From positions 1-64,000 of the forward strand of contig SVLK01000006.1 in assembly GCA_015067975.1 (NCBI GenBank): DNA of 64,000 nucleotides, given 5' to 3'. Made by a program: the position numbers and the translations under genes. The DNA is from Oscillospiraceae bacterium (GTDB taxonomy: Bacteria > Bacillota > Clostridia > Oscillospirales > Oscillospiraceae). The notes under the pieces were generated by a model. That model was not told where the DNA came from, searched no databases, and was given only the letters and a program-made list of their open reading frames with translations. Positions 15,945 through 26,602 of the stretch are shown one piece after another (positions within the stretch are counted from its first letter, which is position 1; the number at the start of each line of letters is the position of its first letter).

Positions 15945-16004
15945 ATTACATTACCAAAAATGAGAAGAGACGTATTGCGAGCGGTCAAAGGAGGCGTGGT
16001 TGCC

Positions 16005-16676
16005 ATGGGTGTGCATGACGGTCACAGACAACGGAAAAAGCAGCAGTTTGCGCAGCACGGGCTGGACGGTTTTGCTGACCATGAAGTGCTGGAACTATTG
16101 CTGTATTACGCCATTCCTCGCCGCGATACCAACGAGATTGCCCATCGCCTGCTGCAAAAGTTCGGCTCGCTGCAGGATGTGATCAACGCTCCGGTGGAAG
16201 AACTGGAAAAGGTGGAGGGAATGGGCAGCAATGCAGCCGTATTCCTTGCTCTGCTGCCGGAAGTTAACCGGAGAATCAATGTACGCCGCGGCGAGGAAAA
16301 GATCATCAATTCTGTGGAAACTGCCGGCAAATTCTTTATGGGACTATTGTGCGGTGAGCGGCGTGAGCTGCTCTATCAAGTGTGCGTGGATGCCAAGGGC
16401 AAAGTGCTGCAGTATAAGCGTTTGGCTGCCGGAACAGCTTCCATGGCTCCCGTCAGTATTCGCGAAGTGGTGGAAAATGCGCTGCACACGGATGCCACGG
16501 CTGTTTTGCTGGGGCATAATCATCCCAGTGGTATTGCCCTGCCTTCAGAAGAAGACCGGCGCATCACGCTGCAAATCAAGGATGCCCTTGCGACGATGGG
16601 TATTGCACTGGCTGACCATATCATTGTGGCAGATAACGATTTTGTCTCCATGGCCGCCAGCGGTATGCTATTGTAA
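16005..16676 (+). CDS. radC: RadC-family JAB domain protein
   Basis: A 223-residue RadC/YeeS-type protein. The N-terminal half has helix-hairpin-helix-like DNA-binding segments (LLYYAIPRRDTNEIAHRLL and EELEKVEGMGSNAA). The C-terminal half is a JAB1/MPN metalloprotease-like domain with the zinc motif HNHPSG plus a downstream D (SEEDRRIT). Despite its name the protein has no proven DNA-repair role. I start it at the ATG at 16005 (AAAGGAGG ten bases upstream); an upstream ATG at 15960 is too close to the predicted transcription start to carry a ribosome binding site. Confidence 0.92.
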   Translation: MGVHDGHRQRKKQQFAQHGLDGFADHEVLELLLYYAIPRRDTNEIAHRLLQKFGSLQDVINAPVEELEKVEGMGSNAAVFLALLPEVNRRINVRRGEEKIINSVETAGKFFMGLLCGERRELLYQVCVDAKGKVLQYKRLAAGTASMAPVSIREVVENALHTDATAVLLGHNHPSGIALPSEEDRRITLQIKDALATMGIALADHIIVADNDFVSMAASGMLL

Positions 16677-16678
16677 GT

Positions 16679-16795
16679 CACTGAAAATGCAGGCATTTTC
16701 AGTGAGGCTTGCGGCTTGCCGCAGCGCACTCGCTGCGCTCGCACGTTTGCAAGCCGAGAAGTATTTTTTGTGACGCACATGTCGTCGCAAAAAAT
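16679..16795. repeat. Three tandem hairpins between radC and uvrB
   Basis: The 150-base gap holds three adjacent inverted repeats. The first is a perfect 12-base arm CACTGAAAATGC (16679-16690 with 16693-16704). The second is GGCTTGC (16706-16712) with GCAAGCC (16749-16755), enclosing GCAGCG/CGCTGC. The third is ATTTTTTG (16763-16770) with CAAAAAAT (16788-16795), extended by GACG/CGTC. The first could be a weak terminator for radC, but it lacks a T tract. The GC-rich centre looks like a mobile or REP-type repeat, which cannot be confirmed from one copy. Confidence 0.6.
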
Positions 16796-16830
16796 GAAAC
16801 AGTTTTTTGAACTGCATCAGGAGGAATGTT

Positions 16831-18798
16831 ATGCCTGATTTCAAAGTCGTATCTCCCTACGAACCCTCTGGCGATCAGCCGGAGGCGATTGCTGCGCTGG
16901 CAGAGGGACTGAATAACGGTCTGCGCGAGCAGGTGCTCATGGGTGTTACCGGCAGCGGTAAAACCTATACCATGGCCAAGGTGATTGAAAAGGTACAGCG
17001 TCCTACGCTGGTGCTGGCCCATAATAAGACGCTGGCGGCCCAGCTTTGTGAGGAGTTCCGCGAGTTTTTTCCTAATAATGCTGTGGAATACTTCGTGTCC
17101 TACTACGATTACTATCAGCCCGAGGCGTATATTGCCCATACCGATACCTATATCGAGAAAGATGCCTCCACCAACGAGGAAATTGACCGCCTGCGTCTGT
17201 CGGCCACCTGCGCGCTGCTGGAGCGGCGTGACGTGATCGTGGTGGCGTCAGTCAGCTGCATCTACGGCTTGGGCGAGCCGGAAGATTTCGCCAAAATGAT
17301 GATCTCCCTGCGCACCGGCATGACCTGCGACCGCGATGAGCTGCTGCGCCGTCTGGTGGAGATCCGCTACGAGCGCAACGACGTAGCTTTTGAACGCAAC
17401 GTGTTCCGCGTCCGCGGCGACACGGTGGAGCTGTATCCTGCCTATTATAAAGACCGCGCCATCCGCGTGGAGTTTTTCGGCGACGAGATCGACCGGATCA
17501 CCGAGTTCCACCCTGTTACCGGTGTGGCGAATCGGACGCTGCAGCATATTGCCATTTACCCCGCCAGCCACTATGTGACGCCCCGCGACAAAATGGAGCG
17601 CGCCATGAAGGTGATCCGGCAGGAACTGGAGGAGCAGGTAAAGCATTTTGAGCAGAACAATAAGCTCATCGAGGCTCAGCGTATCCGCCAGCGTACTGAG
17701 TACGACATGGAGATGATGACAGAACTGGGTTACTGTTCCGGCATCGAAAACTACTCCCGCGTCATTTCTGAGCGTCCGGTGGGCTCTGCGCCCATGACGC
17801 TGCTGGACTTCTTTCCGGAAGATTTTGTGCTCTTTGTGGATGAGAGCCACGTGACGCTGCCGCAGGTACGCGCCATGTATAACGGTGACCATGCCCGTAA
17901 AACCAGTCTGGTGGACTACGGTTTCCGCCTGCCCTGCGCTTTTGATAACCGTCCTTTGAAATTTGAAGAGTTTGAAGAGCATTTTTCGCAGGCTATCTAT
18001 GTATCTGCGACCCCCGGCGAGTATGAAAAGCAGCACGCTGACCAAACGGTGGAACAGGTGATCCGTCCCACCGGATTGCTGGATCCCAAGGTGGAGGTGC
18101 GCCCTGTCACCGGGCAAATCGACGATCTGGTGGACGAGATCCGTATCCGTGCAGAGAAAAACGAGCGCGTGCTGGTCACCACGCTGACCAAGCGCATGGC
18201 TGAGGATCTTACCGCCCATTTCAAGGGTGTGGGCATCCGTGTGCGCTATATGCACAGTGATGTGGCGGCCCTCGAGCGTATGGAGATCATCCGCGATCTG
18301 CGTCTGGGAGAATTTGACGTGCTGGTGGGCATCAATCTGCTGCGCGAAGGCCTCGACTTACCGGAGGTGAGCCTTGTGGCCATTCTGGACGCAGATAAAG
18401 AGGGGTTCCTCCGCAGCGAAACCAGCCTTATCCAGACCATTGGCCGTGCCGCGAGAAATGCCGAGGGTCTGGTGATCCTCTACGCCGATACCATCACCCC
18501 CTCTATGAAGCGAGCCATGGACGAAACAGAGCGCCGCCGTAAAAAGCAGCACGCCTATAATGAAGCCCATGGTATCGTGCCGCGCACCATCCGTAAGAGT
18601 GTGCGCGAGATGGTGGAAATCAGCCATACAGCCGAGGAAGCTTCGAAAAAGAGCAAGAAGAAGCTCAGCGATGCCGAACGGCAGGAGACCATCCGCCGCC
18701 TCGAGAAAGAGATGCAGGCGGCATCCAAGATGCTGGAATTCGAATACGCCGCGCTGCTGCGTGACCAGATCATTGAACTGCGCAAACAGGATAAATAG
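16831..18798 (+). CDS. uvrB: Excinuclease ABC subunit B
   Basis: A 655-residue DNA damage verification helicase of nucleotide excision repair. Walker A is GVTGSGKT (about 35-42). The damage-probing beta-hairpin has [10 protein letters not shown] (about 92-101), Walker B is the DESH motif, and helicase motif VI is QTIGRAARN. The C-terminal UVR domain (about 615-650) binds UvrC. The length is normal for UvrB. The start at 16831 has CAGGAGGA upstream; an earlier in-frame ATG lies in the third hairpin region and lacks a ribosome binding site. uvrA lies three genes downstream on the same strand, with unrelated genes between. Confidence 0.98.
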   Translation: MPDFKVVSPYEPSGDQPEAIAALAEGLNNGLREQVLMGVTGSGKTYTMAKVIEKVQRPTLVLAHNKTLAAQLCEEFREFFPNNAVEYFVSYYDYYQPEAYIAHTDTYIEKDASTNEEIDRLRLSATCALLERRDVIVVASVSCIYGLGEPEDFAKMMISLRTGMTCDRDELLRRLVEIRYERNDVAFERNVFRVRGDTVELYPAYYKDRAIRVEFFGDEIDRITEFHPVTGVANRTLQHIAIYPASHYVTPRDKMERAMKVIRQELEEQVKHFEQNNKLIEAQRIRQRTEYDMEMMTELGYCSGIENYSRVISERPVGSAPMTLLDFFPEDFVLFVDESHVTLPQVRAMYNGDHARKTSLVDYGFRLPCAFDNRPLKFEEFEEHFSQAIYVSATPGEYEKQHADQTVEQVIRPTGLLDPKVEVRPVTGQIDDLVDEIRIRAEKNERVLVTTLTKRMAEDLTAHFKGVGIRVRYMHSDVAALERMEIIRDLRLGEFDVLVGINLLREGLDLPEVSLVAILDADKEGFLRSETSLIQTIGRAARNAEGLVILYADTITPSMKRAMDETERRRKKQHAYNEAHGIVPRTIRKSVREMVEISHTAEEASKKSKKKLSDAERQETIRRLEKEMQAASKMLEFEYAALLRDQIIELRKQDK

Positions 18799-18809
18799 AG
18801 AGAAAGCAT

Positions 18810-19679
18810 ATGAAGAAATATATTCACTATCTGTACGTCATCCTCGGCGCTGCCTGCTGGGGTGTCATCGGCCTTTTTACCCGTACGCTGGGCGAACTGG
18901 GCGTGGGCGTGTTTCAGCGTGTCACCATCCGCAATTTCGGTGCGTTGGTGGTGATGACGCTGGTGTTTGCCTTTACCCGCCGTCAGGTATTCCGTATCAA
19001 GGCGCGCCATCTGCCCCTTTTTATGGGCAGCGGTCTTTTAAGTGTACAGGGTATGACCTTGTGTCTGTTCATCTGCCAGAATGAGTGCTCGCTGGCAGTG
19101 TCCGGCATCCTGCTGTATCTGGCGCCTTCCTTTGTGGTGCTGATGGGTGCCGTGCTGTGGAAAGCACCCATCACCCGCCGCAAACTGGCGGCACTGGTGC
19201 TGGCATTCGCCGGCTGCGTGCTGGTCAGCGGTATTATGAGCGGCAGTTTGACCGTTTCTGCCCTCGGCCTTGCTGCCGGTATTGCTTCCGGTCTCTGCTA
19301 TGCCACCTATACGGTCTTCGCCCACTATGCACTGGAGCACTACGAGAGCCTGACCATGACCTATTGGACGTTCGTGTTTGCCGGTCTCGGTTCGTTGCTC
19401 TTCTGGGATACCGACGTGCTGACCGCCGTATTCACTACCCCCTCCGGTATTGTGAATGCATTGGGATTGATCGTTGTTGCTACCGTGCTGCCCTACCTCC
19501 TCTATACCAAGGGGTTGGAGGGCGTTGAGAGCGGCAAAGCCTCCATTATGGCCAATGTAGAGCCGGTGGTGGGCGCGCTGGTGGGCGTGTTTGTATTTGG
19601 AGAAGTGCTGAGCATCTGGGTGATTCTCGGCGTAGTGTGTATGCTGGCCGGTGTGATACTGTTGGCCAAGGAAAACTGA
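18810..19679 (+). CDS. EamA/DMT-superfamily transporter
   Basis: A 289-residue drug/metabolite transporter with about ten helices formed by two EamA repeats (about 5-140 and 150-288). Repeat starts are seen in ILGAACWGVIGLFTR and in ASGLCYATYTVF; the second repeat has the PVVGALVGVFVFGE segment. The substrate is not predictable. It lies 11 bases after uvrB and its stop is one base before ybaK, so it is probably cotranscribed with both. Confidence 0.88.
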   Translation: MKKYIHYLYVILGAACWGVIGLFTRTLGELGVGVFQRVTIRNFGALVVMTLVFAFTRRQVFRIKARHLPLFMGSGLLSVQGMTLCLFICQNECSLAVSGILLYLAPSFVVLMGAVLWKAPITRRKLAALVLAFAGCVLVSGIMSGSLTVSALGLAAGIASGLCYATYTVFAHYALEHYESLTMTYWTFVFAGLGSLLFWDTDVLTAVFTTPSGIVNALGLIVVATVLPYLLYTKGLEGVESGKASIMANVEPVVGALVGVFVFGEVLSIWVILGVVCMLAGVILLAKEN

Positions 19680-19680
19680 T

Positions 19681-20166
19681 ATGGCAAAAGAGAAAGATTT
19701 GAAGACCAACGTGATGCGCACGTTGGAGCAAAAGGGCGTGGCCTATATTCCCCATACTTACCCCACCGACGGTGCCATTGACGGTGTCAGCGTGGCAGCA
19801 ATGCTGGGACAAGACGTGGAGTGCGTGTTCAAAACGCTGGTGACCCGCGGCGCATCCGGTGGCTACTATGTGTTTGACATTCCGGTAGCGGAGAATCTGG
19901 ATTTGAAAAAGGCAGCCAAAGCGGTGGGGGAGAAGTCCATCGTTATGCTGCCGCAAAAGGAACTTCTGCCTCTTACCGGCTACGTCCATGGCGGCTGCAG
20001 CCCGGTAGGTATGAAAAAACAGTTCCCCACCGTGTTTCACGAAACGGTGGAGATCATCGATACTATCATGGTCAGCGCCGGCAAGATCGGCTGTCAGGTG
20101 CAGTGCAACCCTGCCGATTTGCTGGAGCTGCTGCAAGCAACAACGGCGGACGTTACTGTGGAGTAA
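19681..20166 (+). CDS. ybaK: Cys-tRNA(Pro)/Cys-tRNA deacylase, YbaK/EbsC family
   Basis: A 161-residue trans-editing enzyme that hydrolyses Cys mischarged on tRNA-Pro. The conserved catalytic Lys is in VFKTLV (about residue 51). The other family signatures are [33 protein letters not shown] and the C-terminal [14 protein letters not shown]. The size matches YbaK (about 155-160). It begins one base after the EamA gene stop and precedes the M28 peptidase gene by 11 bases, within a repair/housekeeping gene string. Confidence 0.94.
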   Translation: MAKEKDLKTNVMRTLEQKGVAYIPHTYPTDGAIDGVSVAAMLGQDVECVFKTLVTRGASGGYYVFDIPVAENLDLKKAAKAVGEKSIVMLPQKELLPLTGYVHGGCSPVGMKKQFPTVFHETVEIIDTIMVSAGKIGCQVQCNPADLLELLQATTADVTVE

Positions 20167-20177
20167 AGGAGAAAACA

Positions 20178-21155
20178 ATGACAAGTGCAAGCCGCGAAGT
20201 GCTGGAAAACCGGCAGATTCGCAAGAATAAGCAGCAGAAAGAAGACTTTCGCAGTTGGCTGTGCGAGCAGCTGCGCGAGGCCGGATATAACCCGCAGATA
20301 GAGAAGCACCGCAGCCTTTACACCAGCCATAATGTGGTGGCAGGTGACCCTGAGAAGGCAAAGGTGCTGCTGACGGCGCATTATGATACCTGCGCCGTGC
20401 TGCCCTTTCCTAACTTTATCACACCCCGCAGCTTGTTTTGGTATCTTGCCTATCAGTTCCTGATCACATTTTTGTTTTTTGCCGTGGTGTTTGCCATTAC
20501 CTTCGGCGTCACGTTTGCCGCCGTATGGCTCACCGACGGCAGTGATGTCGGTGAGTTGATCGGCTTCATCACGGGTTATGCCGTGTTGATTTTTGGATTG
20601 TGGTGGATGTTTGACGGCAAAGCCAACCGCCATACGGTCAATGATAATACTTCCGGTGTCATCACGCTGCTGGAGATCGCGTTGACCTTGCCGGAGGAGC
20701 TGCGTGACGGCGTGTGCTTTGTCTGGTTTGATAACGAAGAGCGCGGCCTGCTGGGCTCGTCCTCTTTTGCTGCCAAGCATAAGCATGCGAAGAAGAACGC
20801 GCTGGTGATCAATTTCGACTGCGTCAGCGATGGCGACTTTCTCCATTTCTTCCCCGGCAAGCGGGTGAAGAAAACGGATGTGCCGCAGCTTTTGACTGAA
20901 AGCTATCTTGCCGCCGGTGAAAAAACGGTGGAAGTGGTGCAAGGCTTTGGCTTTTACCCCTCCGATCAGGCGCAGTTCCGCCACGGTGTAGGCGTTTGTG
21001 CCCTGAAAAAGTCTCCCGTTTTCGGGTATTATATGGATCGGATCCACACCGGGCGTGATACGGTGCTGGAAGAAGACAATATTGCGCTGCTGCGCAGCGG
21101 AACCGTGCGGCTGCTCCGCACGATGAAGGAAAAGGAAGAACTCCATGCAAAGTGA
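20178..21155 (+). CDS. M28-family metallopeptidase with membrane insertion
   Basis: A 325-residue zinc aminopeptidase-like protein. Metal-site residues of family M28 are visible: H68 and D70 in TAHYDT, D156 in NDNTSG, E187-E188 in DNEERG, and H near residue 297 in RIHTGRDT. Unusually, two hydrophobic segments (about 87-117 and 127-145) are inserted between the first metal motif and NDNTSG, so the enzyme is anchored in the membrane by helices within the catalytic domain. No signal peptide is present. The start at 20178 has AAAGGAG upstream and follows ybaK by 11 bases; the 3' end overlaps uvrA by 11 bases. Substrate and side of the membrane are unknown. Confidence 0.85.
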   Translation: MTSASREVLENRQIRKNKQQKEDFRSWLCEQLREAGYNPQIEKHRSLYTSHNVVAGDPEKAKVLLTAHYDTCAVLPFPNFITPRSLFWYLAYQFLITFLFFAVVFAITFGVTFAAVWLTDGSDVGELIGFITGYAVLIFGLWWMFDGKANRHTVNDNTSGVITLLEIALTLPEELRDGVCFVWFDNEERGLLGSSSFAAKHKHAKKNALVINFDCVSDGDFLHFFPGKRVKKTDVPQLLTESYLAAGEKTVEVVQGFGFYPSDQAQFRHGVGVCALKKSPVFGYYMDRIHTGRDTVLEEDNIALLRSGTVRLLRTMKEKEELHAK

Positions 21156-23973
21156 AATTTTCATCAAAGGTGCACGGGAAAATAACCTGAAAAATATTGA
21201 TGTCACCATCCCCCGCGACAAGCTGGTGGTGATGACCGGTCTTTCCGGCAGCGGCAAGTCCTCGCTGGCGTTTGATACCATCTATGCCGAGGGTCAGCGC
21301 CGCTATGTGGAGAGCCTGAGCTCCTATGCCCGCATGTTTTTGGGGCAGATGGATAAGCCGGATGTGGACTATATCGACGGTCTTTCTCCTGCCATTTCCA
21401 TTGACCAGAAGACTACCAGCAAGAATCCCCGCTCCACCGTGGGCACGGTGACGGAGATTTACGACTATCTGCGTCTTTTGTGGGCGCGGGTAGGCACGCC
21501 CCATTGCCCCAAATGCGGCCGTGAGATCCGCCAGCAGACCATCGACCAGATCATTGACCAGATTCTGACGCTGCCGGAGGGGACGCGCATCCAGATTCTT
21601 GCACCTGTGGTGCGTGGCCGCAAGGGTGAGCATACCAAGATCTTTGACGATGCCCGCCGCAGCGGTTACGTCCGTGCGCGGGTAGACGGTAATCTCTACG
21701 ATTTGAGTGAAGAGATTTCTTTGGAGAAGAATAAAAAACATAATATCGAGATCGTGGTAGACCGCCTGATCGTCCGTGCCGATATTCAGCAGCGTTTGAC
21801 CGACTCGGTAGAAACAGCCTCGGGTCTGTCCGGCGGTATCATCGTGGTGAATTTGCTGCGCGAAGAGCAGGATCTGACATTCTCGCAAAATTATGCCTGT
21901 GACGATTGCGGCATCTCTATCGAGGAACTGACGCCCCGTATGTTCTCATTCAATAACCCCTTCGGCGCCTGCCCCACCTGCACGGGTCTGGGCAACCAGC
22001 TGAAGGCGGACACCGCGCTGATCATTCCTGATGAGAGTTTGTCGATTTTGGACGGTGCTATTGTGGCACCCGGCTGGAACTCCATCCGCTCGGACGGTAT
22101 TTCCCGCATGTATTTTGAGGCACTGGCCAAGAAATACCAGTTTTCTCTGCGCACTCCGGTGCAGGAGCTGAGCGAAAGTGTCAAGCAGATCATCTACTAC
22201 GGTACCGGCGGCGAAAAGCTGGAGCTGCACTACGACCAACCCCGCGGAAAGGGTGTGCTGTATCAAGCTTTTGAGGGCGTGGCCAATAATCTGGAGCGCC
22301 GCTTCCATGAAACACAAAGCGATGCCTCTAAAAAGGAAATCGAAGAGTTCATGGGTGAGTGCCCCTGCCCTACCTGCAAGGGACGCCGCCTGCGTGCCGA
22401 GGCACTGGCAGTGACGGTGGGCGGCCTGTCCATCCACGACATTACGGAACTGCCTATCAACGAGGAGCTGGCCTTTTTCGAGCGGCTGGAGCTGACGGAA
22501 ACCCAGATGCTCATCGCCGCTCAGATTTTGAAGGAGATCCGTTCGCGGCTGGGCTTTTTGCAGTCGGTGGGACTGAGTTATCTGACCCTTGCCCGCTCCT
22601 CCGGCACGCTGTCCGGCGGAGAGAGCCAACGCATCCGTCTGGCCACACAGATCGGTTCGAGTCTCATGGGCGTGCTCTATATTCTGGATGAACCGTCTAT
22701 CGGTCTGCACCAGCGGGACAACGATAAGCTGCTCGCTACGCTGCGCCGCCTGCGTGATCTGGGTAATACCCTCATCGTGGTGGAGCATGATGAGGATACC
22801 ATGCGTGCTGCCGACTATCTCATTGATATCGGCCCCGGAGCCGGTGCCCACGGCGGTGAGGTGGTGGCCTGCGGCACGCCGCAGCAAGTGATGGATCATC
22901 CCCACAGCCTGACCGGTCAGTACCTCAGCGGCAAAAAGCGCATTGAACTGCCTGCCCAGCGTCGTAAGGGTAACGGCAACGTGTTGACGGTGCGCGGCGC
23001 AAGAGAAAACAATCTGCAGAATATCGATGTGTCTGTGCCGCTGGGTACGTTTACCTGTGTCACCGGTGTGTCCGGCAGCGGCAAATCGTCGCTGGTCAAT
23101 GAGATCCTCTTTAAGAAACTGGGTGTGGAACTCAACCGCATGAAGGCCCATCCCGGCAAGCATACGGCCATTGAGGGCATGGAGTATCTGGATAAGGTCA
23201 TCAACATTGACCAGAGTCCCATCGGACGTACCCCGCGCTCCAACCCGGCCACGTATACCAATCTCTTCAACGAGATCCGCAACCTTTTCGCCTCCACACA
23301 GGAGGCCAAGGCCCGTGGTTACGGTCCGGGACGGTTTTCTTTCAATACCCGCGGCGGCCGCTGTGAAGCCTGTGCCGGTGACGGTATGCTGAAAATCGAA
23401 ATGCACTTCCTGCCGGACGTATATGTGCCCTGCGAGGTGTGCAAAGGGAAACGCTATAACCGCGAAACACTGGAAGTGCGCTATAAAGGCAAAAATATTG
23501 CCGACGTGCTGGACATGACGGCGGAGGAGGCGCGGGACTTTTTCGCCCCCGTTCCCAAGATTGCCAATATGCTGCAGACACTGTGCGATGTGGGTCTTGG
23601 CTATGTGAAACTGGGCCAGTCCTCCACTACGCTCTCCGGCGGTGAAGCGCAGCGTGTCAAGCTGGCCACGGAACTGGCGCGCCGCGCCACTGGCCGCACT
23701 ATCTATATTCTGGATGAACCCACCACCGGCCTCCATGCCGACGATGTGCGAAAACTGCTGGTGGTGCTGCAGCGTCTGGTGGATGCCGGCAACACGGTGC
23801 TGGTGATTGAGCACAATCTGGACGTGATCAAGTGCGCTGACCATATCATCGATCTTGGCCCTGAGGGCGGCAGCGGCGGCGGCACCGTAGTGTGCACCGG
23901 AACACCCGAAGAGGTAGCACAGCATCCTGCGTCCTATACGGGACAGTATCTGAAGAAATATTTGGAACAATAA
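21145..23973 (+). CDS. uvrA: Excinuclease ABC subunit A
   Basis: A 942-residue damage-recognition ATPase of nucleotide excision repair. There are two ABC ATPase modules: Walker A motifs GLSGSGKSS (about 32-40) and GVSGSGKSS (about 640-648), with signature motifs LSGGESQRI and LSGGEAQRV. Two zinc fingers are present (CPKCG and CPTCKG; the second module has CEACAGDG...[10 protein letters not shown]). Length is typical (about 940). Translation is coupled to the preceding peptidase gene by an 11-base overlap. A hairpin without a U tract follows the stop. Confidence 0.98.
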   Translation: MQSEIFIKGARENNLKNIDVTIPRDKLVVMTGLSGSGKSSLAFDTIYAEGQRRYVESLSSYARMFLGQMDKPDVDYIDGLSPAISIDQKTTSKNPRSTVGTVTEIYDYLRLLWARVGTPHCPKCGREIRQQTIDQIIDQILTLPEGTRIQILAPVVRGRKGEHTKIFDDARRSGYVRARVDGNLYDLSEEISLEKNKKHNIEIVVDRLIVRADIQQRLTDSVETASGLSGGIIVVNLLREEQDLTFSQNYACDDCGISIEELTPRMFSFNNPFGACPTCTGLGNQLKADTALIIPDESLSILDGAIVAPGWNSIRSDGISRMYFEALAKKYQFSLRTPVQELSESVKQIIYYGTGGEKLELHYDQPRGKGVLYQAFEGVANNLERRFHETQSDASKKEIEEFMGECPCPTCKGRRLRAEALAVTVGGLSIHDITELPINEELAFFERLELTETQMLIAAQILKEIRSRLGFLQSVGLSYLTLARSSGTLSGGESQRIRLATQIGSSLMGVLYILDEPSIGLHQRDNDKLLATLRRLRDLGNTLIVVEHDEDTMRAADYLIDIGPGAGAHGGEVVACGTPQQVMDHPHSLTGQYLSGKKRIELPAQRRKGNGNVLTVRGARENNLQNIDVSVPLGTFTCVTGVSGSGKSSLVNEILFKKLGVELNRMKAHPGKHTAIEGMEYLDKVINIDQSPIGRTPRSNPATYTNLFNEIRNLFASTQEAKARGYGPGRFSFNTRGGRCEACAGDGMLKIEMHFLPDVYVPCEVCKGKRYNRETLEVRYKGKNIADVLDMTAEEARDFFAPVPKIANMLQTLCDVGLGYVKLGQSSTTLSGGEAQRVKLATELARRATGRTIYILDEPTTGLHADDVRKLLVVLQRLVDAGNTVLVIEHNLDVIKCADHIIDLGPEGGSGGGTVVCTGTPEEVAQHPASYTGQYLKKYLEQ

Positions 23974-23974
23974 G

Positions 23975-24001
23975 TGCGCATTTTCTGCAGAAAAATGCGC
24001 T
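23975..24001. repeat. Stem-loop after uvrA
   Basis: GCGCATTTT pairs with AAAATGCGC around a CTGCAG-centred loop immediately after the uvrA stop. There is no T tract, so it is more likely a 3'-end stabiliser or weak terminator than a full intrinsic terminator. Confidence 0.55.
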
Positions 24002-24047
24002 GACCGCGACCATCATCTGCGCATAAACTGGAGCGAGGTGATGGGAA

Positions 24048-24377
24048 ATGACGGTGTTATATGACGGTGTGATCGCGTTTTTGGCCGCTGTAGGAGTCAC
24101 AGCGCTTTTGTGGGTGCTGGCGGATCTGGTATTGCGCGGTCGGGAACGGACAGTAGATGCGGCGCTGGTACTGCCGGTGTGCGGCATGGCAAGCTGCATG
24201 GAAGAGGATGTACGAACGCTGCTGACGCTGCGCGGGCAGCTGGGGAAGCATGCACCGATTTTGCTGGTCGATTGCGGCTTGGAAGAGGAGAGCCGCCAGC
24301 GCGCCGCAGCGCTGGGGAAACGGTATCACCGCGTCATGCTGGTATTACCGGAACAAATGGAGGAATATATCACATAA
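24048..24377 (+). CDS. Small membrane protein of unknown function
   Basis: A 109-residue protein that I do not recognise. It has one N-terminal hydrophobic helix (about 8-28), a basic segment RGRERT, and a cytoplasmic domain of about 75 residues with LVLPVCGMASCMEEDVRTLL and LLVDCGLEEESRQRAAALGKR. The alternating hydrophobic pattern resembles a small alpha/beta fold. A GAGGTGATGG ribosome binding site precedes it. It lies 11 bases before recD2 and is probably in one operon with recD2 and comF. Coding status is supported by this spacing and by the absence of an alternative gene. Confidence 0.7.
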   Translation: MTVLYDGVIAFLAAVGVTALLWVLADLVLRGRERTVDAALVLPVCGMASCMEEDVRTLLTLRGQLGKHAPILLVDCGLEEESRQRAAALGKRYHRVMLVLPEQMEEYIT

Positions 24378-24388
24378 GAGGTGAGGGA

Positions 24389-26602
24389 ATGGGCGAGCGA
24401 TGCACGGTGGAAGGCACCGTAGAACATCTGATTTTTCAAAACGAAGAGAACGGCTACACCGTGCTGTGCCTTGTCACCGATGAAGGGGAGGCCATCACGG
24501 TTGTGGGGTGTATTCCCTGTGTCGGTCCCGGCGAAGCGATGACGGTGACCGGCGTGTGGGTCAACCACCCCAGCTACGGTACGCAGCTGACCGCCGAACT
24601 GGTGGAGCGCCGCATGCCGGAAGGGGAGGATGAGATCGTTTCCTACCTCGCCAGCGGCATCATTAAGGGTGTCGGCCCCGCTACCGCTGCGCGGTTGGTG
24701 GAAAAGTTTGGGCCGGATACGCTGATGGTGATCGAAGACGAGCCGGAGCGGCTGAGTACCATCAAGGGGATCACCGCAAAGAAAGCCATGGAAATCTCGG
24801 CGGCGTTCCGCGAACTGACGGGACTGCGCCGCGTGATGGAGTTTATGGCTCGCTATGACCTGCCGGTGATGCTGGCCATGCAGCTCTACCGTGTGTACGG
24901 CGCTGAGGCGCTGCCTCGGCTGAAAGAAAACCCCTATCTGCTGGCAGAGGAACGTTACGGTGTGGACTTTGCCGCCCTGGACGAGATCGCCTTGAGCATG
25001 GACTTTGCCGCGGACGATGATTGCCGCGTGGAAGCCGCTGTTCTCTATGAACTGACGTATAATCTCAATAACGGCCATGTGTTTTTGCCGCGGGAGAAGC
25101 TGGTGGCGGCTACGGCGCAGCTGATCGATTTAAACTGTGATACGGTGGAGATCGCGCTGGATCGCCTGATTGAACGCATGGCGGTGGTGCAGCAGCCTGT
25201 TGCCAATGTGACGGCCTGCTACCTGCACAGCTACTATGAGGCGGAGGTGTTTACAGCACAAAAGCTGTTATCGATGCGCCGCGTAGAGCAACCGCCTCTG
25301 GACCAAAGTGTGGAGCGTGTGGTGGATGAAATGGAGCGGCGGCAGAAGATCACCTATGCGCCGCAGCAGCGACAGGCTGTCTTGCTGGCGGCACAGGAGG
25401 GAGCGGTGCTGCTGACCGGTGGTCCCGGTACCGGCAAGACCACCACGGTGCAGGCCATCGTCAGCCTGTATGAAAAAATGGGTATGGACGTGCTGCTGCT
25501 GGCACCCACAGGCCGCGCGGCACAGCGGCTGGGAGACGTGTGCGGCACGGAGGCTCAGACCATCCATCGGGCGCTGGGCATGGCCTATAATGAACTGACC
25601 GGTGAGGTCACGTTCCGCAAAAACGCAACCGATCCGTTGGAAGCAGATGCGGTGATCGTGGACGAGATGAGCATGGTGGATCTGCAGCTGATGCGTGCGC
25701 TGCTGACAGCACTGCGCCCCGGCTGCCGTTTGGTGATGGTGGGCGACCCCGATCAGCTGCCCTCGGTGGGCGCCGGCAATGTGCTGGGGGACATGCTGCG
25801 CAGCGGCGCGATCCCCGTGGTGGCCCTGCGGGAGATCTTCCGGCAGGCAGAGCGGTCTGCCATCATCCGCAACGCCCATGCGGTGAATCTGGGTATGCCG
25901 CCGCGATTGGAGAGCAATCAGGGAGACTTTTTCTTCCTGTGCCGCCGTACACCGGAACGGTTGGTGCAGACGGTGGTGGAACTGGTGAAAACACGGCTGC
26001 CGGAAAAGATGGGCATTGCCGCCGACCAGATTCAGGTACTGTGTGCCACCCGCAAGGGAGAAACAGGCACGGTCAACATGAACCGTGCGCTGCAATCAGC
26101 GCTGAACCCGCCCGCTGCCGGAAAACGGCAGAAAGCGTGGGGCGATCTGGTGCTGCGTACCGGTGACCGGGTGATGCAGACAAAGAATAATTACGATGTG
26201 ATCTGGGAGAAGGATGACGGTACCATGGGTACCGGAATTTTCAACGGTGATGTGGGTATCATTACCGAAATCGATCCTTCCGGCGAATTGATCACGCTGC
26301 GTTTTGATGACCGCACAGTCGTCTATACCGCGGATCTTCTGGGGCAGTTGGACATGGCCTATGCCATTACCGTACATAAAGCACAGGGCAGTGAATATCG
26401 CTGCGCCGTGCTGGTATCAGCGCCGGCCGCGCCATCTCTGATGGTGCGCGGCGTCCTGTATACCGCCATTACCCGTGCCAGAGAACTGCTGGTGCTGGTG
26501 GGAGATGACCTGGTTCCGGGAAAGATGGCAGAGAATGACCGACAGCAGCGGCGCTATAGCGGCTTGCGGCGGAGACTGAAGGAACTAAGCCAACAGGCAT
26601 GA
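24389..26602 (+). CDS. recD2: RecD2 5'-3' DNA helicase
   Basis: A 737-residue superfamily 1B helicase of the RecD2 (RecD-like, YrrC) type, which acts without RecBC in Firmicutes. The N-terminal region begins with VEGTVEHLIFQNEENGYT, followed by helix-hairpin-helix repeats (GIIKGVGPATAARLV and LSTIKGITAKKA). The helicase core has Walker A GGPGTGKTTT, Walker B DEMSMVD and motif VI AYAITVHKAQGSEY. I start it at the ATG at 24389, just after a GAGGTGAGG ribosome binding site; a longer in-frame extension overlaps the preceding gene. Its stop overlaps the comF start by four bases. Confidence 0.95.
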   Translation: MGERCTVEGTVEHLIFQNEENGYTVLCLVTDEGEAITVVGCIPCVGPGEAMTVTGVWVNHPSYGTQLTAELVERRMPEGEDEIVSYLASGIIKGVGPATAARLVEKFGPDTLMVIEDEPERLSTIKGITAKKAMEISAAFRELTGLRRVMEFMARYDLPVMLAMQLYRVYGAEALPRLKENPYLLAEERYGVDFAALDEIALSMDFAADDDCRVEAAVLYELTYNLNNGHVFLPREKLVAATAQLIDLNCDTVEIALDRLIERMAVVQQPVANVTACYLHSYYEAEVFTAQKLLSMRRVEQPPLDQSVERVVDEMERRQKITYAPQQRQAVLLAAQEGAVLLTGGPGTGKTTTVQAIVSLYEKMGMDVLLLAPTGRAAQRLGDVCGTEAQTIHRALGMAYNELTGEVTFRKNATDPLEADAVIVDEMSMVDLQLMRALLTALRPGCRLVMVGDPDQLPSVGAGNVLGDMLRSGAIPVVALREIFRQAERSAIIRNAHAVNLGMPPRLESNQGDFFFLCRRTPERLVQTVVELVKTRLPEKMGIAADQIQVLCATRKGETGTVNMNRALQSALNPPAAGKRQKAWGDLVLRTGDRVMQTKNNYDVIWEKDDGTMGTGIFNGDVGIITEIDPSGELITLRFDDRTVVYTADLLGQLDMAYAITVHKAQGSEYRCAVLVSAPAAPSLMVRGVLYTAITRARELLVLVGDDLVPGKMAENDRQQRRYSGLRRRLKELSQQA

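Noticed and set aside
24110-24388. Long N-terminal extension of RecD2
   Set aside because: It overlaps the small membrane protein gene in another frame, and the ATG at 24389 fits RecD2 homologues.
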